DNA of 44,389 nucleotides, taken from the NCBI GenBank assembly GCA_030673825.1, contig JAUTCS010000010.1, positions 1 to 44,389 on the forward strand, in the 5' to 3' direction. Position numbers and translations under genes: made by a program. Shown in pieces: positions 23,732 to 32,156 of this stretch; within the stretch, counting starts at the first letter, position 1; each line of letters opens with the position of its first letter. Source of the stretch: Verrucomicrobiota bacterium JB024 (GTDB lineage Bacteria > Verrucomicrobiota > Verrucomicrobiia > Opitutales > Cerasicoccaceae). The notes beneath the pieces are model-generated. The model searched no databases. It was not told the origin of the DNA and worked only from the letters and a program-made list of their open reading frames with translations.

Positions 23732-23941
23732 CTACTGGCCGTCGATGGCTTCCTGCATCTGCTGCTGTTCGTAGCTGTTGATCTGGCCGTTGGCGGCCAT
23801 GTCGTCGAGCTGGTCGGTTTGCTTGGCGTCGATGCTCTGGATCGAGGTCGCGTTTTCGTCGGCCTGCACATTGCGCTCATACTGGGCGCAGGCGGCAAGG
23901 AACACGAAGGGGAGCAGACAAAGGAGAGATTTCAGTCGCAT
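23732..23941 (-). CDS. Small lipoprotein, 69 residues
   Basis: From MRLKSLLCLLPFVFLAAC the lipobox FLAAC puts the lipidated Cys at residue 18. The mature part is about 50 hydrophilic residues, rich in Gln, Asp and Asn (NATSIQSIDAKQTDQLDDM), probably helical. No family is recognised. In-frame sequence upstream to 24016 is not signal-peptide-like, so the later ATG is used. It converges with queF, 36 bp apart. Confidence 0.65.
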   Translation of the reverse strand: MRLKSLLCLLPFVFLAACAQYERNVQADENATSIQSIDAKQTDQLDDMAANGQINSYEQQQMQEAIDGQ

Positions 23942-24063
23942 GGGCCGGAGCATGGGTGCTGGCCGAGGGTTTACAAACCTAAAGCGCTGGCCGAGGGGAG
24001 TGCATGGCTTGCGCAATTAATGGTGTGCGGGGGAGGATGGGCTGCGGAGCCGATCCTCCCGCT

Positions 24064-24119
24064 GTTGTCATCCTGAGCAAGCCCGCTTGCGGACGCGTCG
24101 AAGCATCTCCTCGTGCGGC
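24064..24119. repeat. Solo GTCATCCTGAGC-type arm
   Basis: Nearly identical to the left arm and following bases of the element at 22850, including the GCCCGC/GCGGAC-type internal hairpin and the continuation CTCCTCGTGCGGC. No right arm is present. It lies in the 294-bp gap between the small lipoprotein and queD. Confidence 0.7.
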
Positions 24120-24195
24120 AAGGACGCTGACTGAAATGAGCCGCGCCGCCCGATTTGACGCGAACCTTTTACCGGGGGCGATGTGGGTGTTGCCC

Positions 24196-24259
24196 ATGGC
24201 ATTTCTTCAGGAAATGCCATCCAGATGCTAAGCATCTAGGGTGCAGGGCTATGCCCTGC
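24196..24259 (-). repeat. Three-hairpin repeat, type I, copy at the queD 3' end
   Basis: Minus strand order: hairpin 1 GCAGGGC/GCCCTGC (24243-24259), CTGCACCCT junction, hairpin 2 AGATGC/GCATCT (24223-24237), GG, hairpin 3 ATGGCATTTC/GAAATGCCAT (24196-24220), then GGGCAAC. Aligned with the rplI copy, linkers match and stems differ in compensated pairs. Hairpin 1 lies inside the last codons of queD. Confidence 0.75.
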
Positions 24260-24688
24260 TGCTGCTGTGTAGGTGGCGGAGTTTTTCGAGTCCTCGTCCA
24301 CGGTGACGGCGGTGACCCAGGCGCGGCCGCCAGAGTCGGCCCGCACGAGCTGGTCGAAGACCCCATGCAGGTGCTGGGCAATCCCTTCGCACGAGCAGCT
24401 CTCAATGAGGTACACCTTGAAGGCCTCCGGACAGCCGGAGACGAGGCGTTCGCGCAGCGGGTCGTCCGCGTTGAGCACGCAGGCGTGGTCGAGGTTCTGG
24501 TCGATCCACTTGCGCAGGTACTTGAGCTTGCCGAAATCGACCACGAAGCCGTTGGCGTCGGGTTCGCGGCAGGCGAAGGTCACATGGATCGTCCAGTTGT
24601 GCCCGTGCAAGAGGGCGCAGTGGCCGTCGTGGCAGTGCTGGCGGTGAGCGAAGGGGATGTCGGCAAAGGTTTTGCGGCAGGTCAGCAT
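24236..24688 (-). CDS. queD: 6-carboxytetrahydropterin synthase (QueD)
   Basis: A 150-residue protein of the 6-pyruvoyl-tetrahydropterin-synthase fold. Zinc-binding histidines are in FAHRQHC and HGHNW, and FVVDFGKLK with LDHACVLN are family motifs. It converts dihydroneopterin triphosphate to 6-carboxytetrahydropterin in the queuosine pathway. Its start overlaps the queC stop by 7 bp, so the two are coupled. The last residues, AGHSPAP and stop, are encoded by a type I hairpin repeat, suggesting that the C-terminus was replaced by repeat insertion. Confidence 0.93.
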   Translation of the reverse strand: MLTCRKTFADIPFAHRQHCHDGHCALLHGHNWTIHVTFACREPDANGFVVDFGKLKYLRKWIDQNLDHACVLNADDPLRERLVSGCPEAFKVYLIESCSCEGIAQHLHGVFDQLVRADSGGRAWVTAVTVDEDSKNSATYTAAAGHSPAP

Positions 24689-25392
24689 GACGGGAGCCTC
24701 CAGTCGTGGGCGATGAGGTCGGCGAGGGACGGGGCGTCGGCGGCGTAGGGGGTCGGGTCCTCGACCCCGGCCAGGTGGAACGCTTCGCGGCGCTCAATGC
24801 AGGTGCCGCAACGGCCACAGTGCTTTTCGCCGCCCTGATAGCAGGACCAGGTGTCGGCGAAGGGCACACCGAGCTCCGCGCCCCGGGCGACGATGTCGGC
24901 CTTGGTCATCTGGACGTAGGGGCGGTGCAGGAAAACCTCGTGCCAGTCGGCCAGGCGGATGGCCCGGTCGAGCGCGTCGGTGAACTCCTCCCGGCAGTCC
25001 GGGTAAATGGTATGGTCCCCGGCGTGAGCGGCATAGGCGACGCAGTCGGCCTTTTCGGAGATGGCCCAGGCGGCGGCCAGGGAGAGCAGGAGCATGTTGC
25101 GGTTGGGCACCACGGTCTGCTTCATCGAGTCCTCGGCATAATGGCCCTCGGGGACGGCCACCGCCGGGTCGGTCAGGCTGCTGTGCCCGAGCAGGCCGGT
25201 GACGGCGGAGAGATCGGCCACCCGGTGGTCGAGCCCGAGTCCGGCGCAGACCTTGGCGGCGCAGGTGAGCTCCTTACTGTGGCGCTGGCCGTAGTTGACG
25301 GAGAGGGCGCGGACGGTGTGGCCGGTTTGGACCAGATCGTAGAGCAGGACGGTCGAGTCCAGCCCGCCGGAATAAACAACTATCGCTTTCAT
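24682..25392 (-). CDS. queC: 7-cyano-7-deazaguanine (preQ0) synthase
   Basis: A 236-residue protein. The PP-loop SGGLDS (8-13) identifies the N-type ATP pyrophosphatase; the C-terminal zinc cysteines are in [17 protein letters not shown]. QueC turns 7-carboxy-7-deazaguanine into preQ0, the substrate of QueF, whose gene is in this window. The intermediate enzyme QueE is not. Upstream sequence 25393-25522 was searched for a preQ1 riboswitch without success. Confidence 0.96.
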   Translation of the reverse strand: MKAIVVYSGGLDSTVLLYDLVQTGHTVRALSVNYGQRHSKELTCAAKVCAGLGLDHRVADLSAVTGLLGHSSLTDPAVAVPEGHYAEDSMKQTVVPNRNMLLLSLAAAWAISEKADCVAYAAHAGDHTIYPDCREEFTDALDRAIRLADWHEVFLHRPYVQMTKADIVARGAELGVPFADTWSCYQGGEKHCGRCGTCIERREAFHLAGVEDPTPYAADAPSLADLIAHDWRLPSC

Positions 25393-25522
25393 GGTGAAAT
25401 TCAGTGTGCGGACGGCGTCATTGCCGTGCAGTCCCTGGGAATTTCCTAGCAGGGAAGGGGACTCACCGTGCGCATTTTCCCGCGCAAGTCGATGTTAATC
25501 TTGGCGGCGGCGCGGGGCGGGC

Positions 25523-25834
25523 TTACTCGGCGATGGTGCCCAGCACCATGAGGCCCCCGATGCAGACCAGGCCCAGCGAAGAGAAGATAATCCCGAGAAT
25601 GGCGAAAATCTTGCGCCGGTCTTTCATGCAGGCACCGGCGATGCCCAGCCCGAGGGCGATCAGCATGAGGAGGATGTCACCGATGATTCCCAGTCCCGCC
25701 AGAATGAGGCCGATCGATTCCTCGTTCTGACCGGACGCGACCAGAAAACCTGAGACTGCGACCAGCATCACGGCCAGTAGGCCGCAAAACAGGCTGACAC
25801 AAAAGGAGGCGATACCTAATCCGGAATGTTTCAT
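25523..25834 (-). CDS. Small integral membrane protein
   Basis: The start MKHSGLGIASFCVSLFCG gives 103 residues with three predicted membrane helices (about 5-38, 48-75 and 84-102) separated by short polar loops. SGLGIASF and the general pattern resemble DUF4190-type small membrane proteins, but the assignment is loose. An ATG 11 codons upstream is also open. It follows the trxB terminator by about 50 bp, so it is probably its own unit. No function is proposed. Confidence 0.65.
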   Translation of the reverse strand: MKHSGLGIASFCVSLFCGLLAVMLVAVSGFLVASGQNEESIGLILAGLGIIGDILLMLIALGLGIAGACMKDRRKIFAILGIIFSSLGLVCIGGLMVLGTIAE

Positions 25835-25883
25835 GGCGTCGAAATGATATCCCTTGTTAAGTCCCATCGGACGTCCTGCGTCG

Positions 25884-25914
25884 AATAAAAAAGCCCGCCG
25901 GGATTCGGCGGGCT
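25884..25914 (-). terminator. Intrinsic terminator of trxB
   Basis: The stem AGCCCGCCG (25892-25900) with CGGCGGGCT (25906-25914) is followed by a T-rich run on the minus strand. It lies about 25 bp after the trxB stop. Confidence 0.88.
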
Positions 25915-25938
25915 CGGTGAAAGGTTGGCGGGTTGCGT

Positions 25939-26880
25939 TTACACGCCGACGCCGTGGGCCTCGGCGAGGTGGCGCTCGGCGGAGATGGCGGCGCGGCAGC
26001 CCATGCCCGCGGCGGTGATCGCCTGGCGGTAAACATGGTCCGAGCAGTCGCCGGCGACATAAACGCCCTCGACCTCGGTGTGTACGCCGCTGGCGTGGTT
26101 GGAGACGATGTAGCCCTCCGCGTCGGTGGCGATCTCATCCCCGAGGAAGTGCGTGTTGGGGATGTGCCCGATGGCGATGAAAAAGCCCTTGGCCTCGATC
26201 TCGGAGACCTCGCCGGTGACGATGTCCTTGATGCGTACGCCGCGCATGTTGCCGGTGTCGTCGGCGAGGACTTCTTCCGGCACGGTGTTCCAGCGCACGT
26301 CGATTTTGTCGTGGTTGATGACGCGGTCGGCCATGATCTTGGAGGCGCGGAACTCGTCGCGGCGGTGCAGCACGGTGACCTTGCTGGCGAAGCGGGTCAG
26401 GAAGACCGCCTCCTCACAGGCGGAGTCGCCGCCGCCAACCACGATCACCTCCATGCCGCGGTAAAAGGCGCCGTCGCAGGTGGCGCAGGTGGTCACGCCC
26501 TTGCCGCCGAACATCTCCTTCTCGCCGGGGATGCCGAGCAGACGCGGGCGCGCGCCGGTGGCGATGATGAGGGTGCGGGTTTCGTAGGTCTTGGAGGAGG
26601 ACTTGAGGACCTTGACGTCGCCCTTGAGGTCCACGGACTCGATCACGTCGCTGGCGAACTTCGCCCCGAAGCGGGCGGCCTGCTTGCGGATGTTATCGGT
26701 CAGGGTATAGCCGTCGATCCCTTCGGGGAAGCCGGGGAAGTTCTCCACCTCCGAGGTGGTGGTGAGCTGGCCGCCGGGCTGGGTGCCCTCGATCACGAGC
26801 GGTTCGAGGTTGGCGCGGGCGGCGTAAATGGCGGCGGTCAGGCCGGCGCAGCCGGTCCCGATGATGATGACGTTTTCCAT
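25939..26880 (-). CDS. trxB: Thioredoxin reductase
   Basis: A 313-residue flavoprotein. FAD loop GTGCAG (8-13), redox cysteines C132 and C135 in [13 protein letters not shown] loop [12 protein letters not shown], and the C-terminal FAD segment [15 protein letters not shown] are all visible. It passes electrons from NADPH to thioredoxin, which can regenerate peroxiredoxins such as the one encoded 96 bp upstream. A strong hairpin lies between the two genes, so they may be only partly co-transcribed. Confidence 0.96.
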   Translation of the reverse strand: MENVIIIGTGCAGLTAAIYAARANLEPLVIEGTQPGGQLTTTSEVENFPGFPEGIDGYTLTDNIRKQAARFGAKFASDVIESVDLKGDVKVLKSSSKTYETRTLIIATGARPRLLGIPGEKEMFGGKGVTTCATCDGAFYRGMEVIVVGGGDSACEEAVFLTRFASKVTVLHRRDEFRASKIMADRVINHDKIDVRWNTVPEEVLADDTGNMRGVRIKDIVTGEVSEIEAKGFFIAIGHIPNTHFLGDEIATDAEGYIVSNHASGVHTEVEGVYVAGDCSDHVYRQAITAAGMGCRAAISAERHLAEAHGVGV

Positions 26881-26920
26881 GGTGCGAATTTAAGGGCTTT
26901 GGGGGAAGAATTTGAAAGTA

Positions 26921-26966
26921 AAAACAACCCACCCCCGCGGAGCATTAGCTCCGCGTATGGGTGGGC
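26921..26966 (-). terminator. Intrinsic terminator of the peroxiredoxin gene
   Basis: A long stem, CCCACCC..CGCGGAGC with GCTCCGCG..GGGTGGG, has a four-base loop and is followed on the minus strand by TTGTTTTTA. It lies between the peroxiredoxin stop and the trxB start. Confidence 0.88.
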
Positions 26967-26976
26967 TGCGAAACGG

Positions 26977-27603
26977 TTATTTGCTCAGGTACTCGGCCAC
27001 GCCCTCGTGGGTGGCGTTCATGGCCTTTTCGCCCTTCTGCCAGTTCATCGGGCAGACTTCGCCGACCTGCTCGAAGTGCTGGAGCGCGTCCACCATGCGC
27101 AGGGCCTCGGCGATGCTGCGGCCCAGCGGCAGGTCGTTGACGATCTGGTGGCGCACGGTGCCCTCCTTGTCGATGAGGAAGAGGCCGCGGTAGGCGACGA
27201 GTTCGCCGCTGGCCACGAGGTTGCCCTCCACGTCGATGTCGTAGTCGCCGGTGAGCACGTCATAGGCGGAGGCGATGGTCTTGTTCGTGTCGGCCACGAT
27301 CGGGTACTCGACCCCTTCGATGCCGCCCTGCTTGCGCGGGGTGTTGACCCAGGCCCAGTGGCACTGCTCGGTGTCGGTCGAGCAACCGATGACCTGCACG
27401 TTACGCTCCTCGAACTGGCCGAGGGCATCCTGAAAAGCGATGAGCTCCGTCGGGCACACGAAGGTGAAGTCCTTCGGGTAGAAGAACAGCACGACGTACT
27501 TGTCGCCCAGGTACTGATCGAGCGTGAAGTTCTCCACGATCTGCCCCTTGACACAGGCGGCGGCGTTAAAATTCGGAGCTTTTTTTCCTACTAGAACTGA
27601 CAT
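26977..27603 (-). CDS. Typical 2-Cys peroxiredoxin (AhpC/Prx1 family)
   Basis: The start MSVLVGKKAPNF gives 208 residues. Peroxidatic C50 is in DFTFVCPTE and the resolving C184 in GEVCPMNW near the end, with the C-terminal tail ending EGVAEYLSK. It reduces hydrogen peroxide and organic peroxides using thioredoxin. The frame is open upstream but lacks similarity there. An OxyR-like site lies about 105-140 bp upstream, and trxB follows downstream. Confidence 0.96.
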   Translation of the reverse strand: MSVLVGKKAPNFNAAACVKGQIVENFTLDQYLGDKYVVLFFYPKDFTFVCPTELIAFQDALGQFEERNVQVIGCSTDTEQCHWAWVNTPRKQGGIEGVEYPIVADTNKTIASAYDVLTGDYDIDVEGNLVASGELVAYRGLFLIDKEGTVRHQIVNDLPLGRSIAEALRMVDALQHFEQVGEVCPMNWQKGEKAMNATHEGVAEYLSK

Positions 27604-27697
27604 TGTTGTGTTGCGTTGGCGGTTGGTTAACCGGCAAGCGTAGCTTGCGCGGGGTACATCCAACCCGGCTTCGACGACCTGTCAAGCCGGGGGCAGT

Positions 27698-27743
27698 ATT
27701 ATGGTCATTCTAAGAATCTATCGTCGATATAGGCAACGCCTAT
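27698..27743 (-). promoter_or_regulatory. OxyR-like binding site and -10 of the peroxiredoxin gene
   Basis: CTAT (27718-27721), N7, ATAG (27729-27732), N7, CTAT (27740-27743) reproduces three of the four spaced quarter-sites of the OxyR consensus. The fourth (27707-27710, ATTC) is degenerate. On the minus strand CATAAT (27703-27698) follows directly, as a -10 without a -35, a layout expected for an OxyR-activated promoter. Confidence 0.6.
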
Positions 27744-27822
27744 AGTTGAATAAACCCAAGGAACCCCTATTGGGAGCACGTGCCGTGCCGGTTGGGAGGG
27801 TAGCTGGCAGGCGAGCGAGGAG

Positions 27823-27862
27823 GATAAAAGAGAACAGGCCTCCCCCGTACGGGGGAGGCCTG
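27823..27862 (-). terminator. Intrinsic terminator of the PEP-CTERM gene
   Basis: A perfect 12-bp stem CAGGCCTCCCCC/GGGGGAGGCCTG with a GTAC loop (27835-27862) is followed on the minus strand by TTCTCTTTTAT. Confidence 0.82.
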
Positions 27863-27894
27863 CCTTGCGCGTCGCGAGACGGCGAGTGCGATGG

Positions 27895-28749
27895 TTATCG
27901 TTGATCTCTGGCCACAGAGAAGCGGGAGGCGCGGCGGCGGCGCAGCACGGAGAACGCCAGGGCGGCGACCCCGAAAAGACCGGCCCAGGTGGCGGGCTCG
28001 GGCACCGGAATCATGGACGAGCCGTAGCTGAGGTCACTCTGATTGAGCTGGAGGCTGTAGAGTTGGGCGTGCTGCACACCGGAGAACTCGATGTCGAACG
28101 AGGTGATGTTATCGTAGCCGCTCACGTCCCACTGGTACCCGTAGAGGTTCTGGTAAACGGGCTCCTCCTGCATGGTGCCGCCCGGACCGGTCGGCATTTC
28201 CACCGTGCCGGTGAGAACTGAGGCGATGAGCGAGTCGTAGTCGGCCACGAGGGTGATGGTCTCGCTGTCACCGTAGTTGAGCGTCAGGCTGGGCACGAGC
28301 AGGCCGTTGACCGGGTCGTCGTAGTAGTCGTAGGTGTAGACCTCGCCGATCTCGACCTGGAAGACGAGGGTCGCGAGGTTGGCCAGGGGCGAGTCCTCCT
28401 GCACGGCGAGCGTGCCGCCGTACACGTTAGTGTCCGAGCTGAAGCCCCCGAAGTACAGGGAGCCGCTGGCGGGGTAGGGGCCGCCACCCGAGCCGTTGGA
28501 GACCTTGACGAGCCCGGCGGGATTGGAGCCGCCGTCCGTGTCGTTCGCGTAGATCGGGCCCGGCCAGGTGCCGCTGCCCGGGAAGGAGCCGTAGCCGGGA
28601 TTGCTGGCTGCGGAAAAGTCCGTCCAGCCGTCGAACTTGGTGTTACCCCCCAGGCTGACCGCCTGCGGAGTGGTTTGAGCAAAGCTGGCTGCCCCTGTGG
28701 TGAGGAGCAGGGCGCAGCATGCGAGGAGTGTCGTGTTGCTTGTCTTCAT
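27895..28749 (-). CDS. PEP-CTERM sorting-domain protein
   Basis: A 284-residue protein. A signal peptide (NTTLLACCALLLTTGAASFAQ) is followed by a beta-rich, Gly/Ser/Asp/Tyr-rich region without a recognised domain. The C-terminus has VPEPATWAGLFGVAALAFSV and then RRRR, the PEP-CTERM signal of Verrucomicrobiota, recognised by an exosortase for surface anchoring or export. About 12 residues follow the basic cluster, slightly longer than usual. No exosortase is in this window. It is transcribed divergently from a pseudopilin gene; two operator-like palindromes lie between. Confidence 0.88.
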   Translation of the reverse strand: MKTSNTTLLACCALLLTTGAASFAQTTPQAVSLGGNTKFDGWTDFSAASNPGYGSFPGSGTWPGPIYANDTDGGSNPAGLVKVSNGSGGGPYPASGSLYFGGFSSDTNVYGGTLAVQEDSPLANLATLVFQVEIGEVYTYDYYDDPVNGLLVPSLTLNYGDSETITLVADYDSLIASVLTGTVEMPTGPGGTMQEEPVYQNLYGYQWDVSGYDNITSFDIEFSGVQHAQLYSLQLNQSDLSYGSSMIPVPEPATWAGLFGVAALAFSVLRRRRASRFSVARDQR

Positions 28750-28765
28750 AGAGATGGATTTAGTT

Positions 28766-28813
28766 TTTGAGATTGACTCTCAAATGTGAAATGTATTTGA
28801 GATTGAGTGTCAA
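28766..28813. promoter_or_regulatory. Tandem operator-like palindromes between PEP-CTERM and pseudopilin genes
   Basis: TTTGAGATTGACTCTCAAA (28766-28784) is a 7-5-7 palindrome. A second copy, TTTGAGATTGAGTGTCAA (28796-28813), starts 30 bp later, about three helical turns, and is less symmetric. The regulator is unknown. The TTTGAGA/TCTCAAA core also resembles the octamer of the suf-region elements, so a repeat origin is possible. Confidence 0.4.
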
Positions 28814-28866
28814 TATCGATTACATAAAAAAACAACTCACGAACAAAAAAAGTAAAGGTAAGTGCT

Positions 28867-29772
28867 ATGTGCTTGAGAAATAATGGAATGCGATTCGTCA
28901 GGGGTGCCGGATCGTTCTTCGGAGGTAGCCGTTGCAGCGTTGAAAGTTCTCAACAGGGTCTCAAAAAACGCGGTTTTAGCCTAATGGAAGTGCTGATCTG
29001 CCTGTCGATTATTGCCGTGCTGAGCGCGATCACGTTCACGGTCGTGCATAAGACCCGGGCCTATGCGACCATGTCCAACGAGGTGTCCGCCGCGCGGCGG
29101 TTGACCGCGGGCTATCTGCTGGCTTCGCAGGACAACGGCGGGAAGTTCATGCCGGGGCTGGACCAGACGGCGCCGCCGATCCTGTTCCGGGACCGATTGG
29201 TCAAGTTCATGGAGGCCCCGCACCGGTACCCGTTTCGCCTGGCCCCTTATCTGAACTACGAGTTGGAGGGGGCGATATTCGTCAATGGCAACAGGGAGCA
29301 GATCGTGGACATGTACGGCAGCCAGGGTGACATCTACGATTACATGGTGAGCCTGTGGCCCGCCATGGGCATGAACATGACCTTCGTGGGCGGGAAGATC
29401 GCCCGGACCGGTAACTGGACGAACCCGATCATGGAGAGCGAAACGCTCTTCCGCCTGTCGCAGATGCATGAGCCGGTCGTGCTCTTTGTCTCAGCGGGGA
29501 TGGACGAGCCGGTCGGGATGAACTCAGACGGGGATATCCGCGGCTACCATGAGGTGACCGCGCCGTTCACCTGGTCGGGAATGTCATGGTCCGAGGGCAA
29601 GAGCCCGACCGGTTACGGCAATGTCGCTTTCCGGCACGACGGCAAGGCCGTTTGTGCCTTTCTGGACGGAAGCATCAAGACCCTGACCAGCGAGGAACTG
29701 CGGGACATGCGCCTGTGGAGCCCTCAGGCCGCCCGGCTTAACGCCCCCTTCTATGTGCCGAGTGCGGATTGA
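28867..29772 (+). CDS. Pseudopilin-like protein with H-X9-DG motif
   Basis: A 301-residue protein. A leader of about 36 residues ends LKKR, followed by GFSLMEVLICLSIIAVLSAI, the type IV prepilin cleavage and methylation segment with Glu at position 5. The C-terminal part has FRHDGKAVCAFLDGSIKTL, where His and Asp-Gly are nine residues apart: the H-X9-DG motif of the large prepilin-like families of Planctomycetota and Verrucomicrobiota. It is probably processed by PilD-type peptidase and exposed in the envelope. AAAGG stands about 9 bases before ATG. It converges with the protease gene, 3 bp apart. Confidence 0.88.
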   Translation: MCLRNNGMRFVRGAGSFFGGSRCSVESSQQGLKKRGFSLMEVLICLSIIAVLSAITFTVVHKTRAYATMSNEVSAARRLTAGYLLASQDNGGKFMPGLDQTAPPILFRDRLVKFMEAPHRYPFRLAPYLNYELEGAIFVNGNREQIVDMYGSQGDIYDYMVSLWPAMGMNMTFVGGKIARTGNWTNPIMESETLFRLSQMHEPVVLFVSAGMDEPVGMNSDGDIRGYHEVTAPFTWSGMSWSEGKSPTGYGNVAFRHDGKAVCAFLDGSIKTLTSEELRDMRLWSPQAARLNAPFYVPSAD

Positions 29773-29775
29773 GGC

Positions 29776-31188
29776 CTACTGACGTACGCGCTTTTCGGAT
29801 TCCCGGATGTTTTTCGAGAGGTAGTCGCGGATTTTCACTTCACGCTCGATGATCTCGTCGAAGTACGGGTAGTAGAGTGTAAGCTTGGGGCCGCCCGTGC
29901 TCTTGAGCGCGCGCAGGTGCCGCTGGTAGGCGTGGTAAGTGTCGTTGCGGATGAGTCCGTCGAGCTGACGGAAAAGCGTGGCGTAAATCTGCCGCAGGGA
30001 GTCGCGCCCGATCACGCCGCTGACGACTTTGCGGCGGGCCTGCTCGTTGGCGTCGTCAATGATCTCCATCAGATGCTGGTCTTCGCGCCAGTCATTGTCG
30101 TCGGTGTAGAGAAAGACCGCGACATTCTGGCGCTGGAGGCTGAAGGCGTTAATCTCGTCGTTCTGCTTGCAGAATCTGGGCAGGTCGATGGCATACCAGT
30201 TCGTGGCCGAGTCGAGCCGGTAGCCGTAGTAGCGGACCTTGCTCTTGATGGCGGAGCCCTTGTTTTTGAAAGACGCCTCGTCGAAGTAGCTCTCGATCGG
30301 CACCTGCTCGGCGTAGCTGAGCACACCGATGACCTTGCCGCTGGGGATGTGGATGATCGGACTGCCGCTGTTGCCCTCATAGACGGGCGCGTCGTGCTCG
30401 ATATTGGTTGGGCCGATGCCGACGACGTCGCCCTTGGTCCAGATCATGGTGCCGCCGCCTTTGCTGTTGCCGGGGATGACGATGGGGTCGCCAACCTGGA
30501 TGGTGTTGCCGGTGTTCGGCTCGAACTCCAGGGCGATGTCGGTGTAGTCGGCCTCCTCGGCGAAGCGCACGATGCACAGGTCGTGGTCCTCGGCCCCGTA
30601 GATGGAGAGCAGGGTGAGCTGTTGGCCGTCAAGGGTCTTGGCGCGTATCCTGTCGAGGCCGTTGCCGTAGCTCTCGGCGGCGTCGGCACAGCCGAGCATA
30701 TGGATGTTGGTCACGAGAAAGGGGATGCCGCGCATCTTGCAAATGAAGGCCGTGCCGGAGCCGTTGTCCCCCTCCAGCAAGACCAGGGCGGGCTGAAAGC
30801 TGCTGCTGTCGTACTGGTACCTCGCCTCATTTGCCGCGGCGGTCGTCTTTTCCACCTCCGCTTTTTTTTCCTTCTCTTTCTCGTCTTGCAGGGCGGCGGC
30901 GTATGCCTCCGGGTAGTGGATTTTCAACCACTCCATGGAGCCGGGTTTGGGGTCGCCTTCCGCCGACGGGGTAGAGTTCGCACTCGGACCGGGGCGCGGG
31001 CCATAAGTGACGTGCGGGCCGTACCCATCGTTGGAATCGAGCCAGGGTGGGGTATCGTCACTGAGCTGTGCAATATGGGCGTGTTTGCTCAAAGCACTGT
31101 CACCGGACTTGGCAAGCTGGGCATCGGCGTAATAGCCGCCCGCGGTGAGCAGGCAGATCAGGAAAGGGGTGAAGAACAGAGTTTTCAT
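29776..31188 (-). CDS. Exported trypsin-like serine protease, paralogue of the 3391-4998 gene
   Basis: The start MKTLFFTPFLICLLTAGG gives 470 residues with a signal peptide ending near ADA. A Pro-rich and charged linker (50-120) precedes a chymotrypsin-fold domain: H163 in VTNIHMLG, D203 in DHDLCIVRF and S274 in EGNSGSP. After it comes GYRLDSATNWYAI, like the GVKLDDSITW of the other protease, and then a helical C-terminal region. An upstream frame to 31347 is not protein-like. Substrate unknown. There is no terminator between it and the convergent pseudopilin gene. Confidence 0.85.
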   Translation of the reverse strand: MKTLFFTPFLICLLTAGGYYADAQLAKSGDSALSKHAHIAQLSDDTPPWLDSNDGYGPHVTYGPRPGPSANSTPSAEGDPKPGSMEWLKIHYPEAYAAALQDEKEKEKKAEVEKTTAAANEARYQYDSSSFQPALVLLEGDNGSGTAFICKMRGIPFLVTNIHMLGCADAAESYGNGLDRIRAKTLDGQQLTLLSIYGAEDHDLCIVRFAEEADYTDIALEFEPNTGNTIQVGDPIVIPGNSKGGGTMIWTKGDVVGIGPTNIEHDAPVYEGNSGSPIIHIPSGKVIGVLSYAEQVPIESYFDEASFKNKGSAIKSKVRYYGYRLDSATNWYAIDLPRFCKQNDEINAFSLQRQNVAVFLYTDDNDWREDQHLMEIIDDANEQARRKVVSGVIGRDSLRQIYATLFRQLDGLIRNDTYHAYQRHLRALKSTGGPKLTLYYPYFDEIIEREVKIRDYLSKNIRESEKRVRQ

Positions 31189-31358
31189 GGCGGTAAAAAA
31201 TCGCTGCAAGCTTAGCCTAGTGAACTCGGTGTTATTGGGTAAAGCGTATTTAACATCGTTATCGGTTATTATTAGCTGGTGGTGTGAGCGAATAAGCGAC
31301 GGTACCCCGGACGATTCGAGGCTTGGAATGGGCGCGTCCTGCTCCAAGGCTCAGAGGC

Positions 31359-32156
31359 ATGGAATTGATCGACAGCCACTGCCATCTGGAACGTTTCGCC
31401 CAACAGGGGGAGCTGGACGCCGTCCTGGCCCGTGCCGCCGAGGCCGGGGTCGGGCGGTTGATCACGATCGGCACCAGCGTCGATGACTGGCCGCTGTACC
31501 AGCGGCTCGTGCAGGAGCACTCCGACCGCCTGTCGTGGACGGCGGGGCTTCATCCGTGCGATGTGGGCGAGGATTGGGAGTCTCAGGTGGGGCAACTGGC
31601 CCAGTATTGGCAGAGCGGCCCGCGCCCGGTGGCCGTGGGCGAGATCGGGCTGGATCGTTTCCGCCTGCCCCGGGACACCACCGAGGCGGCCACCCTCATG
31701 GTCCGGCAGGAGAAAGCCTTTCAGGCGCAGCTGGAGCTGGCGAAGGAACTGGACATGCCCGTGGTGGTGCACTCGCGCCACGCCTTCGAGGCCTGCCTGT
31801 CCATGATCGATCTGTGTGGCTTTCCGTGGGAGCGGGTGGTTTTCCACTGCTTCGTGGACGGGCCCGAGGCACTGCGCCAGCTCCGGGCCCGCGGCGGGCG
31901 TGCCTCCTTTACCGGGATTGTCACTTATAAAAGCGCGCCCGAGGTCCGCGAAGCCTGCCGTGAGCAGGGCTTGGACAAGCTCATGATCGAGACGGACGCG
32001 CCTTACCTGGCGCCGGTGCCGAATCGGGGCAAGCCCTGCGAACCGGCCATGCTGCGGGATACCGCGAGCTTTGTCGCGCAGGAGCTGGGGGTGTCGCTGG
32101 AAGAGCTGGCCGCGCAGACCACGGCCAACGCGCGCGCCTTCTTTAATTTGGGGTAG
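31359..32156 (+). CDS. TatD-family metal-dependent hydrolase (putative DNase)
   Basis: From MELIDSHCHLERF the protein has 265 residues. Metal ligands are H7 and H9 in DSHCHL, the Glu in VGEIGLD, the His in VVHSRHA, FHCFVDGP, and the Asp in ETDAPYLAP. TatD enzymes act as 3'-5' exonucleases or endonucleases on DNA; other phosphodiester substrates are possible. It ends overlapping the 3' end of the convergent exported-protein gene by 14 bp. Confidence 0.93.
   Translation: MELIDSHCHLERFAQQGELDAVLARAAEAGVGRLITIGTSVDDWPLYQRLVQEHSDRLSWTAGLHPCDVGEDWESQVGQLAQYWQSGPRPVAVGEIGLDRFRLPRDTTEAATLMVRQEKAFQAQLELAKELDMPVVVHSRHAFEACLSMIDLCGFPWERVVFHCFVDGPEALRQLRARGGRASFTGIVTYKSAPEVREACREQGLDKLMIETDAPYLAPVPNRGKPCEPAMLRDTASFVAQELGVSLEELAAQTTANARAFFNLG

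Noticed and set aside
25393-25522. PreQ1 riboswitch before queC
   Set aside because: No short H-type pseudoknot with the A-rich tail could be found; the only hairpin-like stretch does not fit the known classes.
27604-27697. TTGACA at 27680-27685 as -35 of the peroxiredoxin gene
   Set aside because: No acceptable -10 lies at 16-18 bp; the CATAAT next to the OxyR-like site is a better candidate.
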